From Mariniplasma anaerobium (GTDB lineage Bacteria; Bacillota_I; Bacilli_A; Acholeplasmatales; Acholeplasmataceae), in contig NZ_AP024412.1 in assembly GCF_016865445.1 (NCBI RefSeq), forward strand, positions 1,612,001 to 1,676,000: a stretch of 64,000 bases of DNA, read 5' to 3'. Positions within the stretch are counted from its first letter, which is position 1. Each line of letters begins with the position of its first letter. Shown piece by piece: positions 1 to 9,320 of this stretch. The notes beneath the pieces were generated by a model that was not told where the DNA came from, did not search any database, and saw only the letters and a list, made by a program, of their open reading frames with translations. A program made the translations under genes and the position numbers.

Positions 1-430
1 TCTTCTTCTAATTGGAAATTAGGATCACCTACATTTGAAATTTTAGAGAAATCTTCTTCACTAGATGAAAAGACATGAACGTATACTCTATCTTCTAATT
101 GTGTTTCTAATAAAACATCAAACTCAAAAAACACTGCTTTATCTTCAATCATTTCATTTAAATCTTCATTCAAATTCATTTGTGATATAGAAAAAAAGCG
201 AGCATCTCCGCTTGCACTTACATTCATCATCAAATCAAATGATTGATATTTCTCTTCTAATTTATTCATATAGTAAGTATTAAAAAATTCGTTCATTGAA
301 AATGCTAATATAACGACAACAAAAATTCCTAAAAACCCTACGGTTAATAAAAATGATCTCATTGGATTAAAGATAAAGTTTTTGATAGCATAACGCCAAG
401 CAAATAAAAGTCTATTTAGACTTTTTTTCA
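1..430 (-). CDS. FtsX/MacB-like ABC transporter permease, N-terminal part (cut by window edge)
   Basis: About 143 N-terminal residues of a permease that continues past the left edge. It starts at ATG 430-428 inside the 3' end of the ATPase gene, overlapping it by 19 bp, which implies translational coupling. A basic N-terminus is followed by one hydrophobic segment (about residues 28-48) and then a hydrophilic, acidic extracytoplasmic-looking stretch, the layout of MacB/FtsX-type permeases. Known of the family: these pair with LolD/MacB-type ATPases to export peptides, lipoproteins or antibiotics or to act mechanically. The substrate cannot be told from this fragment. Confidence 0.75.
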
Positions 431-1092
431 TCATCAATCACCTTTCCATCAAGCATATGCAAGGTTCTTTGACCATATGATGTTGATTCTAGATTATGTG
501 TAACCATTAAAATGGTCTTATGATAAGTTTGGTTAAGTGTTTTAAATAGTTCCATGATTTTTTTGCCGCTTTCGTAATCAAGATTTCCTATTGGCTCATC
601 GGCAAATATAATTTTAGGATCATTGATTAAACATCTAGCAATTGCTACTTTTTGTTGCATACCACCAGATAATTGCGCAGGATAATAGTCTTTATAGTCT
701 TTCATGCCTACGATATCCAGTGTATCCATAACTTCTTGTTTAGTTTTTTGGCTACCTAAAACTGAAGCTAATAGTACATTTTCATAGGTTGTTAGATTAG
801 GCATTAAATTATAAAATTGAAAAACAAATCCGATATCTTGACTTCTTAACTTAGCTTTTTGACTATCCGTATAATCAGTTAAAAGCTTATCAAAAATATA
901 GATTTCTCCTTGATCATAAGACTCTAAACCACTTAAAACATAAAGTAATGTAGATTTTCCTGAGCCCGATGGTCCAACAATAGAGATAAATTCAGATTCA
1001 TTGACATCAAAATCGATACCTCGTAAAACTTCGGTAACCAATTTTGCATTTTTATAAGATTTTTTTAAAGAAGATACTTTAATTTGTGGCAT
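412..1092 (-). CDS. ABC transporter ATP-binding protein (LolD/MacB family)
   Basis: A 226-residue nucleotide-binding subunit of full family length. Walker A GPSGSGKST lies near residues 40-48, the Q-loop at FQFYNLMPNL, the signature LSGGM near 142, Walker B IIFADEP near 162 and the H-loop at MVTHN. It energises the overlapping downstream permease at the left edge. The LolD/MacB assignment rests on length, the NLMPNLT region after the Q-loop and the partner permease. There is no adjacent membrane-fusion protein within the window, so function (export or peptide resistance) is inferred only at family level. Confidence 0.9.
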   Translation of the reverse strand: MPQIKVSSLKKSYKNAKLVTEVLRGIDFDVNESEFISIVGPSGSGKSTLLYVLSGLESYDQGEIYIFDKLLTDYTDSQKAKLRSQDIGFVFQFYNLMPNLTTYENVLLASVLGSQKTKQEVMDTLDIVGMKDYKDYYPAQLSGGMQQKVAIARCLINDPKIIFADEPIGNLDYESGKKIMELFKTLNQTYHKTILMVTHNLESTSYGQRTLHMLDGKVIDDEKKSK

Positions 1093-1173
1093 AAAAAATA
1101 CCTAGCTTCCATTTGATTAATTTAAGTCTATCACAAATGACTTATCTTTTAAACACTATACAACTGATAAATT

Positions 1174-1208
1174 AAAAAAAATAAGCAAAGCTTATAATAG
1201 CTTTGCTT
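1174..1208 (-). terminator. Rho-independent terminator after the MBL-fold gene
   Basis: Perfect 10-bp stem (1183-1192 with 1199-1208) with a 6-nt loop. On the minus strand it is followed by a U-run (plus-strand A-run at 1174-1181), just downstream of the MBL gene's stop. Confidence 0.8.
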
Positions 1209-1213
1209 GTAAT

Positions 1214-2044
1214 TTATAATTCAATCTTAGTGCCTGGATGGAAATATGCTAGTCGTGTATCTAATATTTTTTTCATTTGGTCATATGCAACTGATCCTGT
1301 ACAATGCCCTGTGTAATACATATCGATATGCTTCTTTTTCATAATCATTGCTATTTGATCGATATGTTCACTTGATTCTTGATATGCTTCAAATCTACTT
1401 TTTAAATGAAATCCACCAAATACATGTGAAATTCTTTTTGGAGTTAAATGTTTTTGGGCTTGATCAATGATATTTAAAATACCTTTATGTCCGCATCCTG
1501 CAAATAAACAAACCTTTTGCCCCTCAGTAACTAATAAATTATGTTCATGTGTAAAATCATCTAACACATACTCATCTTTATCTTTTTTAAACATCGTGTG
1601 GTTACTATTTGGGAAAAATGAGTGATTTTTTATATCTGCGATAATCATTAACTCATCATCTATCTTAAAATCACCTTTTAATTTAATAAATCTTTTTTCA
1701 TCAAACAACTCTGGATCAAGGCCAATAAATGTATATTCATCAAGTTTTCTCATTGAGTAAAATTCATTAAAAATAGTTTCTTGTACATAGATCTTTGCGT
1801 GCTTATTGATTCTTAAAAAATCTTTCAATCCCCCACCATGGTCATAATGACCGTGTGATATAACTAGCGTATCTACTAAACTTAAATCAATATTGGCATG
1901 AATCGCATTTGATATAAAAAGTGAGCTTTGTCCTACATCAAATAACACCTTATGCTGTTTAGTTTCAATATAAAAGCTTACCCCATGTTCAGCTCCAAAC
2001 TTATGATCAATTTGGGTATCTTCAATTAAACAAAATATATTCAT
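1214..2044 (-). CDS. MBL-fold metallo-hydrolase
   Basis: A 276-residue metallo-beta-lactamase-fold protein. The metal-binding motif HGHYDHG is at residues 64-70, with further likely ligands in FAGCGHKG (about 180), GGFHL (about 210) and TGHCTG (about 247). The size and the GHKG/TGHCTG pattern fit the group often annotated as 7,8-dihydropterin-6-methyl-4-(beta-D-ribofuranosyl)aminobenzene-5'-phosphate synthase-like hydrolases, but the substrate of most bacterial members is unknown. It appears monocistronic, with its own terminator. Cytosolic; no signal peptide. Confidence 0.85.
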   Translation of the reverse strand: MNIFCLIEDTQIDHKFGAEHGVSFYIETKQHKVLFDVGQSSLFISNAIHANIDLSLVDTLVISHGHYDHGGGLKDFLRINKHAKIYVQETIFNEFYSMRKLDEYTFIGLDPELFDEKRFIKLKGDFKIDDELMIIADIKNHSFFPNSNHTMFKKDKDEYVLDDFTHEHNLLVTEGQKVCLFAGCGHKGILNIIDQAQKHLTPKRISHVFGGFHLKSRFEAYQESSEHIDQIAMIMKKKHIDMYYTGHCTGSVAYDQMKKILDTRLAYFHPGTKIEL

Positions 2045-2108
2045 TACAATGCCTCTTCTTTAAAAATAGTCTCTTTACTTTATCTTAACACTAAAATCAA
2101 ATAATACA

Positions 2109-2146
2109 TAAAAAAACTCCTTAAACACTTGTTTTAAGGAGTTTTG
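2109..2146 (-). terminator. Rho-independent terminator after degV-like gene
   Basis: Perfect 13-bp stem, 2113-2125 pairing with 2133-2145, with A-rich left and T-rich right flanks. It ends the DegV-family gene on the minus strand. Confidence 0.85.
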
Positions 2147-2155
2147 TTTTAATAT

Positions 2156-3007
2156 TTATTTTTCTACGATTCTTCCCACATAGGAAAAGAATTCTGGTCC
2201 TGTATGAATACCTAATACAGGAGTTAATGGAGATAGTGTAAGAGTTCTAACATTTAGAACTTTTTTTAACATTTCTGCTAATTCTTCTGCTTTTTCTCTA
2301 CCAGTTCCATAATGCACTGTTAAATCCATTTTAAAGTTTTTAAACTTTTCAACAAATAAAGTCTTCATGTTCATTAATGATCTTTTTACGCCAAAAGCTT
2401 TAGCTAAAGTAACATAAACACCATCATCATTTACACTAATAACTGGTTTTAAATGAAGCAAATCTCCAATCGTACCTTCTACTTTACCAATTCGACCACC
2501 TTTTTTTAAATACTTAAGTGTGCTAATTGTATAAATAGCTAGTGAATCTTCATAGCGTTGTTTATCAAGAGCTTTAATAATATCTTTGGTTGGAACATTT
2601 TGTTCAACAAGTTCTAAAGCTTGTTCTACTAAATATCCTTGACCAGCTCCAATGGTTTTCGTGTCATATTGAGTGATGTTTAACCCTTTGGTTGCTTCTA
2701 ACTCAACTCTAAATGAATTGTAAGTTCCTGATAACCCTGATGAGATATTTACTACTAATAAATCAGTATATCCATCTTTTTTAATTTGTTCGATCGTTTT
2801 TTGTAAATCACTTGTTTCAGGTAAACTTGTTGACATTTCTTTTTCATCAATTTGTTCATATACTTGTTTAGCAGTGATTTCTATTTGATCTCTATAACTT
2901 TTTCCATCAACAATAATCATCAATGGCACAACATACAAATTTGTATGCTTTTTAATAAACTCTTGAGGTAAATTAGAACCAGAGTCTGTTAATACGGCTG
3001 TTTTCAT
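2156..3007 (-). CDS. DegV family fatty-acid-binding protein
   Basis: A 283-residue protein starting with the family hallmark TDSGSNLP (residues 7-14), followed by SSGLSGTYNS in the middle and a C-terminal HTGPEFFSY segment that in known structures contacts the bound lipid. DegV/FakB proteins hold a single fatty acid and, with the kinase FakA, deliver acyl-phosphate to phospholipid synthesis. No fakA lies in the window, so the FakB role is inference. Single gene with its own terminator. Confidence 0.9.
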   Translation of the reverse strand: MKTAVLTDSGSNLPQEFIKKHTNLYVVPLMIIVDGKSYRDQIEITAKQVYEQIDEKEMSTSLPETSDLQKTIEQIKKDGYTDLLVVNISSGLSGTYNSFRVELEATKGLNITQYDTKTIGAGQGYLVEQALELVEQNVPTKDIIKALDKQRYEDSLAIYTISTLKYLKKGGRIGKVEGTIGDLLHLKPVISVNDDGVYVTLAKAFGVKRSLMNMKTLFVEKFKNFKMDLTVHYGTGREKAEELAEMLKKVLNVRTLTLSPLTPVLGIHTGPEFFSYVGRIVEK

Positions 3008-3143
3008 AAAATAATTTTCTCCTTATTTGTTAATACTTTTATATGTATAAACCCATAAACTACTTAAGTTATACCTAATATTACCATAAAGATTTCAGAA
3101 TTGTTTCAATTACGGTTTGGTGCAATAAAATTTCAAACGTCAT

Positions 3144-4394
3144 TTAAATAACTGTGTTGTTTTTCACATTTTTCTTTTCATTTAAAATTGACACAATAAA
3201 TATGAAAAACATGAATATACCAAAACTCATAAATAATAAACTCATTGAATATTCAGCAAGCAGCCCAATCAATGGTGCAAATATAGCAATTAAAAGTGAT
3301 GTCATTTGTGATTCGACACTTAAAACTGTTGCTCTTTTATCTGGATCACTGACATCTCCAATAGTCTCTACCATTAAAGGTCTTCTGATATTCATCATAA
3401 TATATAGAGATAAGAACACAACAAATACAACCCATATAGAATTAATAAATATACTTAAAGCAATCATAGAAAGACCAGTTAAAAACCACATAAAAGAAAT
3501 GATACGTTGCGTATGACCAAACCTTTTAACTTTATATGCATTTTTACTAGAAATAGCGCTAATTAAATATATAACTGCATAAATTAAACCAATATATACT
3601 TTTGTGTTATCGTCTTCACTTAATGATGAGAATAATACAAAAGTTAAAGAAACTGTAATTAATATTGGTTGAATATAATCTTTTATAGACTTAAATGTAG
3701 CTTGATATGAAGCAGAATTTAAGATAGCACCTCTTACTTTACCTTTTGTTAGTGTATATTTAATACCTTCAAGAGAATGTTTTAAAAATGAGCCATATGA
3801 AAACTTAACATCTTTTCTATCATTTAAGTAATTTGGATAACTTAATACTAATAATAAATCTAATGTATAAGGAATCATCGCAATTAAGAATAGATATTTA
3901 ATTTCTGGTAGCCATAAAATAAGTCCTATAGAAACGATACTTGCGATCATTGATCCTATTAAAGAATATGAACGTGTAAGCCCGTATATCTTCGTTTTAG
4001 AGACTTTTATTTCATGTCTGTCAATATATGCCATAATCATAGACTTATGCGTGCCTGATCTAAATGCTTCTCCTAGAGCATATAGCCCCATGGCTAAAGC
4101 AAACATATAAAACTCAGTCGCAAAGAAAAACATTAAAAATGAAGCTAGATAAAAGAAAAAGCATATGACAAGTTCTGTTTTCTTGCCATATCTATCTGCA
4201 ATCACTCCAGATGGTATTTCAAATAGATAGATAATAATCTCTCGAATTGAAAATAGTAAACCAATATGAAAAAGATTTAAATCTGCTAATAAGAAATAAA
4301 TAATGATATAGGGCTCAAAAAATCTTAAATTTTTTAATAATCCATAAAATCCAAATTTAGTTATTTGCTTTTTGTGCTGTTCTAAATGTTCCAT
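3144..4394 (-). CDS. MFS transporter
   Basis: A 416-residue, highly hydrophobic protein with about 12 predicted membrane segments. A motif-A-like loop, GVIADRYGKK (about residues 62-71), lies between helices 2 and 3, characteristic of major facilitator carriers. The Shine-Dalgarno GGAG precedes the ATG by a few bases. It is transcribed divergently from the serine operon. The substrate is not recognisable; it resembles general drug/metabolite efflux carriers. Confidence 0.85.
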   Translation of the reverse strand: MEHLEQHKKQITKFGFYGLLKNLRFFEPYIIIYFLLADLNLFHIGLLFSIREIIIYLFEIPSGVIADRYGKKTELVICFFFYLASFLMFFFATEFYMFALAMGLYALGEAFRSGTHKSMIMAYIDRHEIKVSKTKIYGLTRSYSLIGSMIASIVSIGLILWLPEIKYLFLIAMIPYTLDLLLVLSYPNYLNDRKDVKFSYGSFLKHSLEGIKYTLTKGKVRGAILNSASYQATFKSIKDYIQPILITVSLTFVLFSSLSEDDNTKVYIGLIYAVIYLISAISSKNAYKVKRFGHTQRIISFMWFLTGLSMIALSIFINSIWVVFVVFLSLYIMMNIRRPLMVETIGDVSDPDKRATVLSVESQMTSLLIAIFAPLIGLLAEYSMSLLFMSFGIFMFFIFIVSILNEKKNVKNNTVI

Positions 4395-4460
4395 TATGAT
4401 CTCCTAAATTTACGTTACTTTTATTATAGCACTATTTATAAATAAAGATTATAAACCAGG

Positions 4461-4489
4461 TTGTAATAAAAGCGCTTTCATGTTAAAAT
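4461..4489 (+). promoter_or_regulatory. Putative promoter with cre-like (CcpA) operator upstream of DUF1015-serC-serA
   Basis: TTGTAA (4461-4466), 17-nt spacer, TAAAAT (4484-4489). The spacer contains TAAAAGCGCTTTCA (4467-4480), which matches the CcpA cre consensus TGAAAGCGCTTTCA at 13 of 14 positions. Bound here, a repressor would block the promoter. The leader to the first ATG would be about 130 nt. Whether this organism has CcpA is not visible here. Confidence 0.45.
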
Positions 4490-4623
4490 TATTTTGGAAA
4501 CAAAATTCAATTTATACATTTAAATACCTATTTGATTCCTAAAAAATATATTTTATGAATGATTATTTTTTTTATCAGTTTTTAATCTTAAAAATATCCT
4601 AAAAGAAAAGGGGTTTTATTTAT

Positions 4624-5877
4624 ATGCGCTTAAAGGAAAAACCAATTGCTATAAAGGACATTTTACTCCCCAATGATAATATCAACTATGAAAAATGGTC
4701 AGTTGTCGCATGTGATCAATTCACAAGTCAACCAGAGTACTGGGAACATTTAAAAAATCGTATAGGTATAGAACCTTCAACCTATGATATGATTTTACCT
4801 GAAGTCTTTTTAGAATCTATGACTGAAGATACTATCAAATATATCAATATCAATATGCATCATTTTATAAATAGTGGTGTCTTTAAAAATATTGGACCTT
4901 CTATGATTTTAGTTGAAAGAAAAACGTTAGATGGAAAAACAAGATTAGGTCTAATGCTCTCTATTGACTTAGAGTATTATGATTTCAATTTAGATGCTAA
5001 ACCGTTTATTAGAACCACAGAAAAGACTATCTTATCAAGAATTCCACCTAGAGTACATATTAGAAAACATGCACCTTTAGAATTAACCCATGTTATGTTG
5101 CTTGCAAATGATGATAAACTTAATATCCTTGAAAATTTATTTGATAAAAGAAATCAATTTAATATTGTTTATGATTTTGATTTAAATATGGAAGGTGGAC
5201 ATATCACAGGTTATCAAATTAAGGATTGTAAGCCCATTATAAATGATTTTTATAGCTTAATAGCCGACCCTAATGATCCTATTTTATTTATTGTAGGTGA
5301 TGGAAATCATTCACTTGCAACTGCAAAAACACACTGGAACGAATTAAAAGCTACACTCTCTAAAAAAGAAATTAAAAATCACCCAGCTAGATTTGCTTTA
5401 GTAGAGGTTGTTAACATTTATGATAAGGGTTTAAACTTTGAAGGTATTAACCGTGTATTGTTCAATGTTGATAAAGATTTTATCGATAATTTACAAAAAG
5501 CTGTTGATCAAGATGTCAAATCTTGGATCTATACAAAAGAATCTGGAAAAAAACCTTTTTTTATTCCAAAAAGCACAGCTTTAGCATATGAACAAATTCA
5601 AAACTTTATCGATCAATATTTAATTGATCATAAAGATATGACAATTGATTATATTCACGGTGATGATGAGTTAATTAGTATTTGTGATAAACATCAACAT
5701 AGTTTAGGCATTCATATGCCTGTATTAGATAAAAAAGATTTATTTCCATTTGTTCAATTAGGCAAAGTGCTTCCAAGAAAATCATTTTCTATGGGTAGCG
5801 CTACTGCTAAAAGATATTATTTAGAATCTAGATTTATTAAAAATATAAATCTTTCACAAAAAAGGAGAAAAAAATGA
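4624..5877 (+). CDS. DUF1015 family protein of the serine operon
   Basis: A 417-residue cytosolic protein with the DUF1015 motifs VACDQFTSQPEYW (about residues 28-40) and GDGNHSLATAKTHW (about 227-240). The family is known for conserved linkage to serC and serA in clostridia and relatives, and the same order is seen here. It shares the ATGA stop/start overlap with serC, so the two are translationally coupled. Biochemical function is not established; the linkage suggests a role in serine or phosphoserine metabolism. The start follows AAAAGGGG. Confidence 0.85.
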   Translation: MRLKEKPIAIKDILLPNDNINYEKWSVVACDQFTSQPEYWEHLKNRIGIEPSTYDMILPEVFLESMTEDTIKYININMHHFINSGVFKNIGPSMILVERKTLDGKTRLGLMLSIDLEYYDFNLDAKPFIRTTEKTILSRIPPRVHIRKHAPLELTHVMLLANDDKLNILENLFDKRNQFNIVYDFDLNMEGGHITGYQIKDCKPIINDFYSLIADPNDPILFIVGDGNHSLATAKTHWNELKATLSKKEIKNHPARFALVEVVNIYDKGLNFEGINRVLFNVDKDFIDNLQKAVDQDVKSWIYTKESGKKPFFIPKSTALAYEQIQNFIDQYLIDHKDMTIDYIHGDDELISICDKHQHSLGIHMPVLDKKDLFPFVQLGKVLPRKSFSMGSATAKRYYLESRFIKNINLSQKRRKK

Positions 5878-6959
5878 AAAGAGTTTATAATTTTTCAGCT
5901 GGTCCAGGAGTCCTTCCTGAAGCAGTATTAAAAGATGCAGCATCTGAAATGCTAGACTACCAAAATAATGGTATGTCAGTTATGGAAATGAGCCATAGAA
6001 CACCTATGTTTCAAAAAATCATTGATGATGCTCAAAAAGATTTAAGAACATTGATGAATATTCCTGATAACTATAAAGTGCTATTCTTACAAGGTGGAGC
6101 ATCATTACAGTTTTCAATGATCCCTATGAATCTTATGAAAAAAGGCGTTGCTGATTATATTGTAACTGGAGCATGGGCTAAAAAAGCAGCTGCTGAAGCT
6201 AAAAAATTTGGTAAAGTAAATATCATTGCTTCTTCAGAAGATAAAATGTTTTCTTATATTCCAGATGTATCTGATTTAAAGATATCTGATGATGCTGATT
6301 ATGTTCATATGTGTGACAATAATACAATTTATGGTACAAAATTTCATCACTTGCCAAATACAAAAGGTAAGGTTTTAGTTTCAGATATTTCTTCTTGTAT
6401 ATTATCTGAAGAAATAGATGTATCTAAATTTGGCTTACTTTATGCAGGTGCACAAAAAAATATAGGTCCAGCAGGAATTACAGTCGTTATTATTAGAGAA
6501 GATTTAATACGTGAAGATATGCCTGTTAATACTCCTACTATGTTAAGATATGATATTCATGCTTCAAAAGGATCTATGTATAATACTCCACCAACTTATG
6601 GTATCTATTTATGTGGAAAAACATTTCAATGGTTACTCAATTTAGGTGGTATAAAAGCAATCAATAAAATTAATGAAGAAAAAGCAGCTCTTTTATATGA
6701 TTATCTAGATCAAAGTAAATTATTCTTTGGTACAGTAGAAAAAAATTCAAGATCTATTATGAATGTTTGTTTTAAAACAAATGATCCTGAATTAGATGCT
6801 AAATTCATTAGCAATGCTAAAAATTACGATATAGTTAATATTAAAGGTCATCGTTCTATAGGTGGTATGAGAGCCTCTATGTATAATGCAATGCCTGTAG
6901 ATGGTATAAAAGCTTTAGTTGACTATATGAAAATATTTGAAAAAGAAAATTTAAAGTAG
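5874..6959 (+). CDS. serC: Phosphoserine aminotransferase
   Basis: A 361-residue PLP enzyme converting 3-phosphohydroxypyruvate and glutamate to phosphoserine, step two of serine synthesis. Visible family features are the N-terminal FSAGPGVLPE, MSHRTPMF, the GGASLQF phosphate-binding segment, the PLP lysine in AGAQKNIGPAG and the C-terminal GHRSIGGMRASMYNA substrate-binding stretch. Full family length. It lies between DUF1015 (4-bp overlap) and serA (8-bp gap), a classical serine operon. No phosphoserine phosphatase gene is seen nearby. Confidence 0.95.
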   Translation: MKRVYNFSAGPGVLPEAVLKDAASEMLDYQNNGMSVMEMSHRTPMFQKIIDDAQKDLRTLMNIPDNYKVLFLQGGASLQFSMIPMNLMKKGVADYIVTGAWAKKAAAEAKKFGKVNIIASSEDKMFSYIPDVSDLKISDDADYVHMCDNNTIYGTKFHHLPNTKGKVLVSDISSCILSEEIDVSKFGLLYAGAQKNIGPAGITVVIIREDLIREDMPVNTPTMLRYDIHASKGSMYNTPPTYGIYLCGKTFQWLLNLGGIKAINKINEEKAALLYDYLDQSKLFFGTVEKNSRSIMNVCFKTNDPELDAKFISNAKNYDIVNIKGHRSIGGMRASMYNAMPVDGIKALVDYMKIFEKENLK

Positions 6960-6967
6960 GTGATTAG

Positions 6968-8128
6968 ATGTATAAGATTCATTGTTTAAATAATATATCA
7001 AAGTCAGGATTAGAAACATTTCCTGATCATTATAAAATTGTAGAAAATATTGAACAAGCTGACGCATTATTAGTTCGTAGTTATAAAATGCATGAACTAG
7101 ACCTTCCTTCTTCTGTTCTTGCAATAGCAAGAGCTGGTGCTGGTGTTAATAATATTCCTCTAGAAAGATATGCAAATGAAGGTGTTGTTGTTTTTAATAC
7201 ACCTGGAGCAAATGCTAACGCAGTTAAAGAACTAACTCTTGCTGGTATGTTAATCGCAAGTAGACATATTAATTTAGGGTTAACATGGGTTAGTGAAAAT
7301 AAAGAAGATACTGATATTCAAAAATCTATCGAAAAAGCTAAGAAAGCATTTGCTGGAACTGAAATACTTGGTAAGACCATAGGTATTATCGGTTTAGGTG
7401 CTATTGGATTCAAACTTGCTAAATCTTGTGCTGCATTAGGTATGAACGTATTAGGTTATGATAGAGATTTAAATGTGATTAAAGGAGAAATTCTTCCTGA
7501 ATCTATGAAAATTGCTGATTCTAATGAAGAAATCTATGCATCTGCTGATTTTATTAGTCTTCATTTACCTTTAAATGATCATACAAAACATATCATTGAT
7601 AAAAAAGTGATGCAACACATGAAAGATGGAGTTGTTCTTCTAAACTTTTCAAGAGATCAATTAGTAAATGATGATGACTTAGAAGATTTTTTAACTTCAG
7701 GTAAAATAAAAGCTTATGTTACTGACTTTCCAAATTATAAAACAGCAAATATGGAACATGTTATTGCAATTCCTCATCTAGGCGCATCAACAGCTGAAGC
7801 TGAAGAAAATTGTGCAGCAATGGCCGCTGAAGAAATTAAAGATTATTTAGAACTTGGTATTATTAGAAATAGTGTAAACTATCCAGATATTGAGCTCACT
7901 AAAAAATTATGTAAATCAAGATTAATTATTCTTTATCATTCACAAACAGATATGAGAGAAACAATTATATCTGATGTTATTGGAGAAGCTCCAAATGTTT
8001 GTCATGCTTATCAAGCTTTTAAACGAGAATATGGTGTTATCGTTTTAGACATTGATGATTTAGTTGATTCTAAACTTATATTAGATCTAAAAGCTCATAA
8101 AGAGATTACACATGTTAGAGTTATCTAA
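6968..8128 (+). CDS. serA: D-3-phosphoglycerate dehydrogenase
   Basis: A 386-residue NAD-dependent 2-hydroxyacid dehydrogenase catalysing the first step of serine synthesis. Motifs: RAGAGVNNIP, NTPGANANAVKE, the nucleotide-binding GIIGLGAIG (about 138-146), the catalytic arginine region NFSRDQLV and the catalytic histidine in PHLGAST. About 65 C-terminal residues look like an ACT domain, which in relatives senses serine, so feedback inhibition is possible. It is the last gene of the operon and is followed by a strong terminator. Confidence 0.93.
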   Translation: MYKIHCLNNISKSGLETFPDHYKIVENIEQADALLVRSYKMHELDLPSSVLAIARAGAGVNNIPLERYANEGVVVFNTPGANANAVKELTLAGMLIASRHINLGLTWVSENKEDTDIQKSIEKAKKAFAGTEILGKTIGIIGLGAIGFKLAKSCAALGMNVLGYDRDLNVIKGEILPESMKIADSNEEIYASADFISLHLPLNDHTKHIIDKKVMQHMKDGVVLLNFSRDQLVNDDDLEDFLTSGKIKAYVTDFPNYKTANMEHVIAIPHLGASTAEAEENCAAMAAEEIKDYLELGIIRNSVNYPDIELTKKLCKSRLIILYHSQTDMRETIISDVIGEAPNVCHAYQAFKREYGVIVLDIDDLVDSKLILDLKAHKEITHVRVI

Positions 8129-8140
8129 ATAAAAAGTATA

Positions 8141-8175
8141 AAAAAAGTAGTTCAATTATAACGAACTACTTTTTT
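8141..8175. terminator. Bidirectional terminator between serA and the M20 hydrolase gene
   Basis: AAAAAAGTAGTTC (8141-8153) pairs with GAACTACTTTTTT (8163-8175) around a 9-nt loop. The stem's A/T ends give a U-run on both strands, fitting two convergent genes. Confidence 0.85.
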
Positions 8176-8179
8176 ATTT

Positions 8180-9304
8180 TTATATTAAATTATACGATTT
8201 CGCAATTTCTAAATATAGTTCAACACCTTTGATTAAAACTTTTTCATCAAAGTTAAAATAACAACTATGAAGTGGATGTGTATATCCCTTTTCTTCATTT
8301 CTTGTTCCTAGCATGGTAAACATGCCAGGGACTTTTTGTTGATAGAATGCAAAATCTTCTGCAAACATCATCGGTTTTATGAATTCATAATTTTCTTTTT
8401 CTAAATAATTCAAGATATGATCGACAATAGTTTCATCATTATAAACAACTGGATAAAAATCTATCATCTCATAATTAATATCTACGTTAAACCCAATTTT
8501 AATACCTTCAATAATTTCATTCATGCGTTTTTTAATATCCATGTATACTTCATCTTTAAATGCTCTTATCGTTCCAGAGATCTTAACATCTTGAGCAATA
8601 ATATTTCTAGCTTCTCCACCATGTATCGTTCCAACAGTTAACACACTTTGATCAAATGGATCAATGTTTCTTGAAACAATTGAATGAAATTGTGAAATTA
8701 AAAAGCTTGATGCTACAATTGCATCATGTGCCAAATGAGGTTGTGCACCATGTGCAGATTTTCCACTTAATGTTAAATTGAATTCTCCATTTCTTGCCAT
8801 CATAGGGCCTTTAACTATGCCATATTTAGATTCTTCTAAATTTGGATATAGATGAATTCCGAAAATCTTTTTAACCTTAAACTTATCTAACATGCCTTCT
8901 TCAATAATGATTTTCGCACCTCCAGGAAATTCTTCTGCAGGTTGAAAGATTAAGACAATAGATTCATTTAATAATGATATATCTTTTATTGCATAAGCAA
9001 ATCCTAATAACATTGCCATATGACCATCATGTCCACATGCATGCATATTGCCTATATGCTTAGAAGGATTAGGATGATCAGATTTTTCTGTAACAGGTAG
9101 TCCATCCATATCAGACCTAAAAGCGATTGAAGTTTCTTTTTTGCCTTTTTTATAGGCAATCCATCCAGTTTTTGCAGTAGGATATATTTCATATTTCATT
9201 TTTAATAATTCTTGTTTGATATAATCAGATGTTTTAAATAAATCAAATTGTAATTCTGGTATTTGATGTAGATCACATCTGTATTTTTTTAGTCGATCAT
9301 TCAT
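8180..9304 (-). CDS. M20 family amidohydrolase (N-acyl amino acid / hippurate hydrolase type)
   Basis: A 374-residue metallopeptidase-fold hydrolase with metal-binding motifs HACGHDGHMA (about 88-97) and PAEEFPGGAK (about 124-133) and a dimerisation domain in the middle. Known members remove acyl groups from N-acyl amino acids or open related amides. The start is set at ATG 9304 because AGAGGG sits a few bases upstream; the longer in-frame start would lie inside glnA. It is 16 nt downstream of glnA and probably co-transcribed, linking it to nitrogen or amino-acid scavenging. Confidence 0.88.
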   Translation of the reverse strand: MNDRLKKYRCDLHQIPELQFDLFKTSDYIKQELLKMKYEIYPTAKTGWIAYKKGKKETSIAFRSDMDGLPVTEKSDHPNPSKHIGNMHACGHDGHMAMLLGFAYAIKDISLLNESIVLIFQPAEEFPGGAKIIIEEGMLDKFKVKKIFGIHLYPNLEESKYGIVKGPMMARNGEFNLTLSGKSAHGAQPHLAHDAIVASSFLISQFHSIVSRNIDPFDQSVLTVGTIHGGEARNIIAQDVKISGTIRAFKDEVYMDIKKRMNEIIEGIKIGFNVDINYEMIDFYPVVYNDETIVDHILNYLEKENYEFIKPMMFAEDFAFYQQKVPGMFTMLGTRNEEKGYTHPLHSCYFNFDEKVLIKGVELYLEIAKSYNLI

Positions 9305-9320
9305 AATATCCCTCTTTTTT

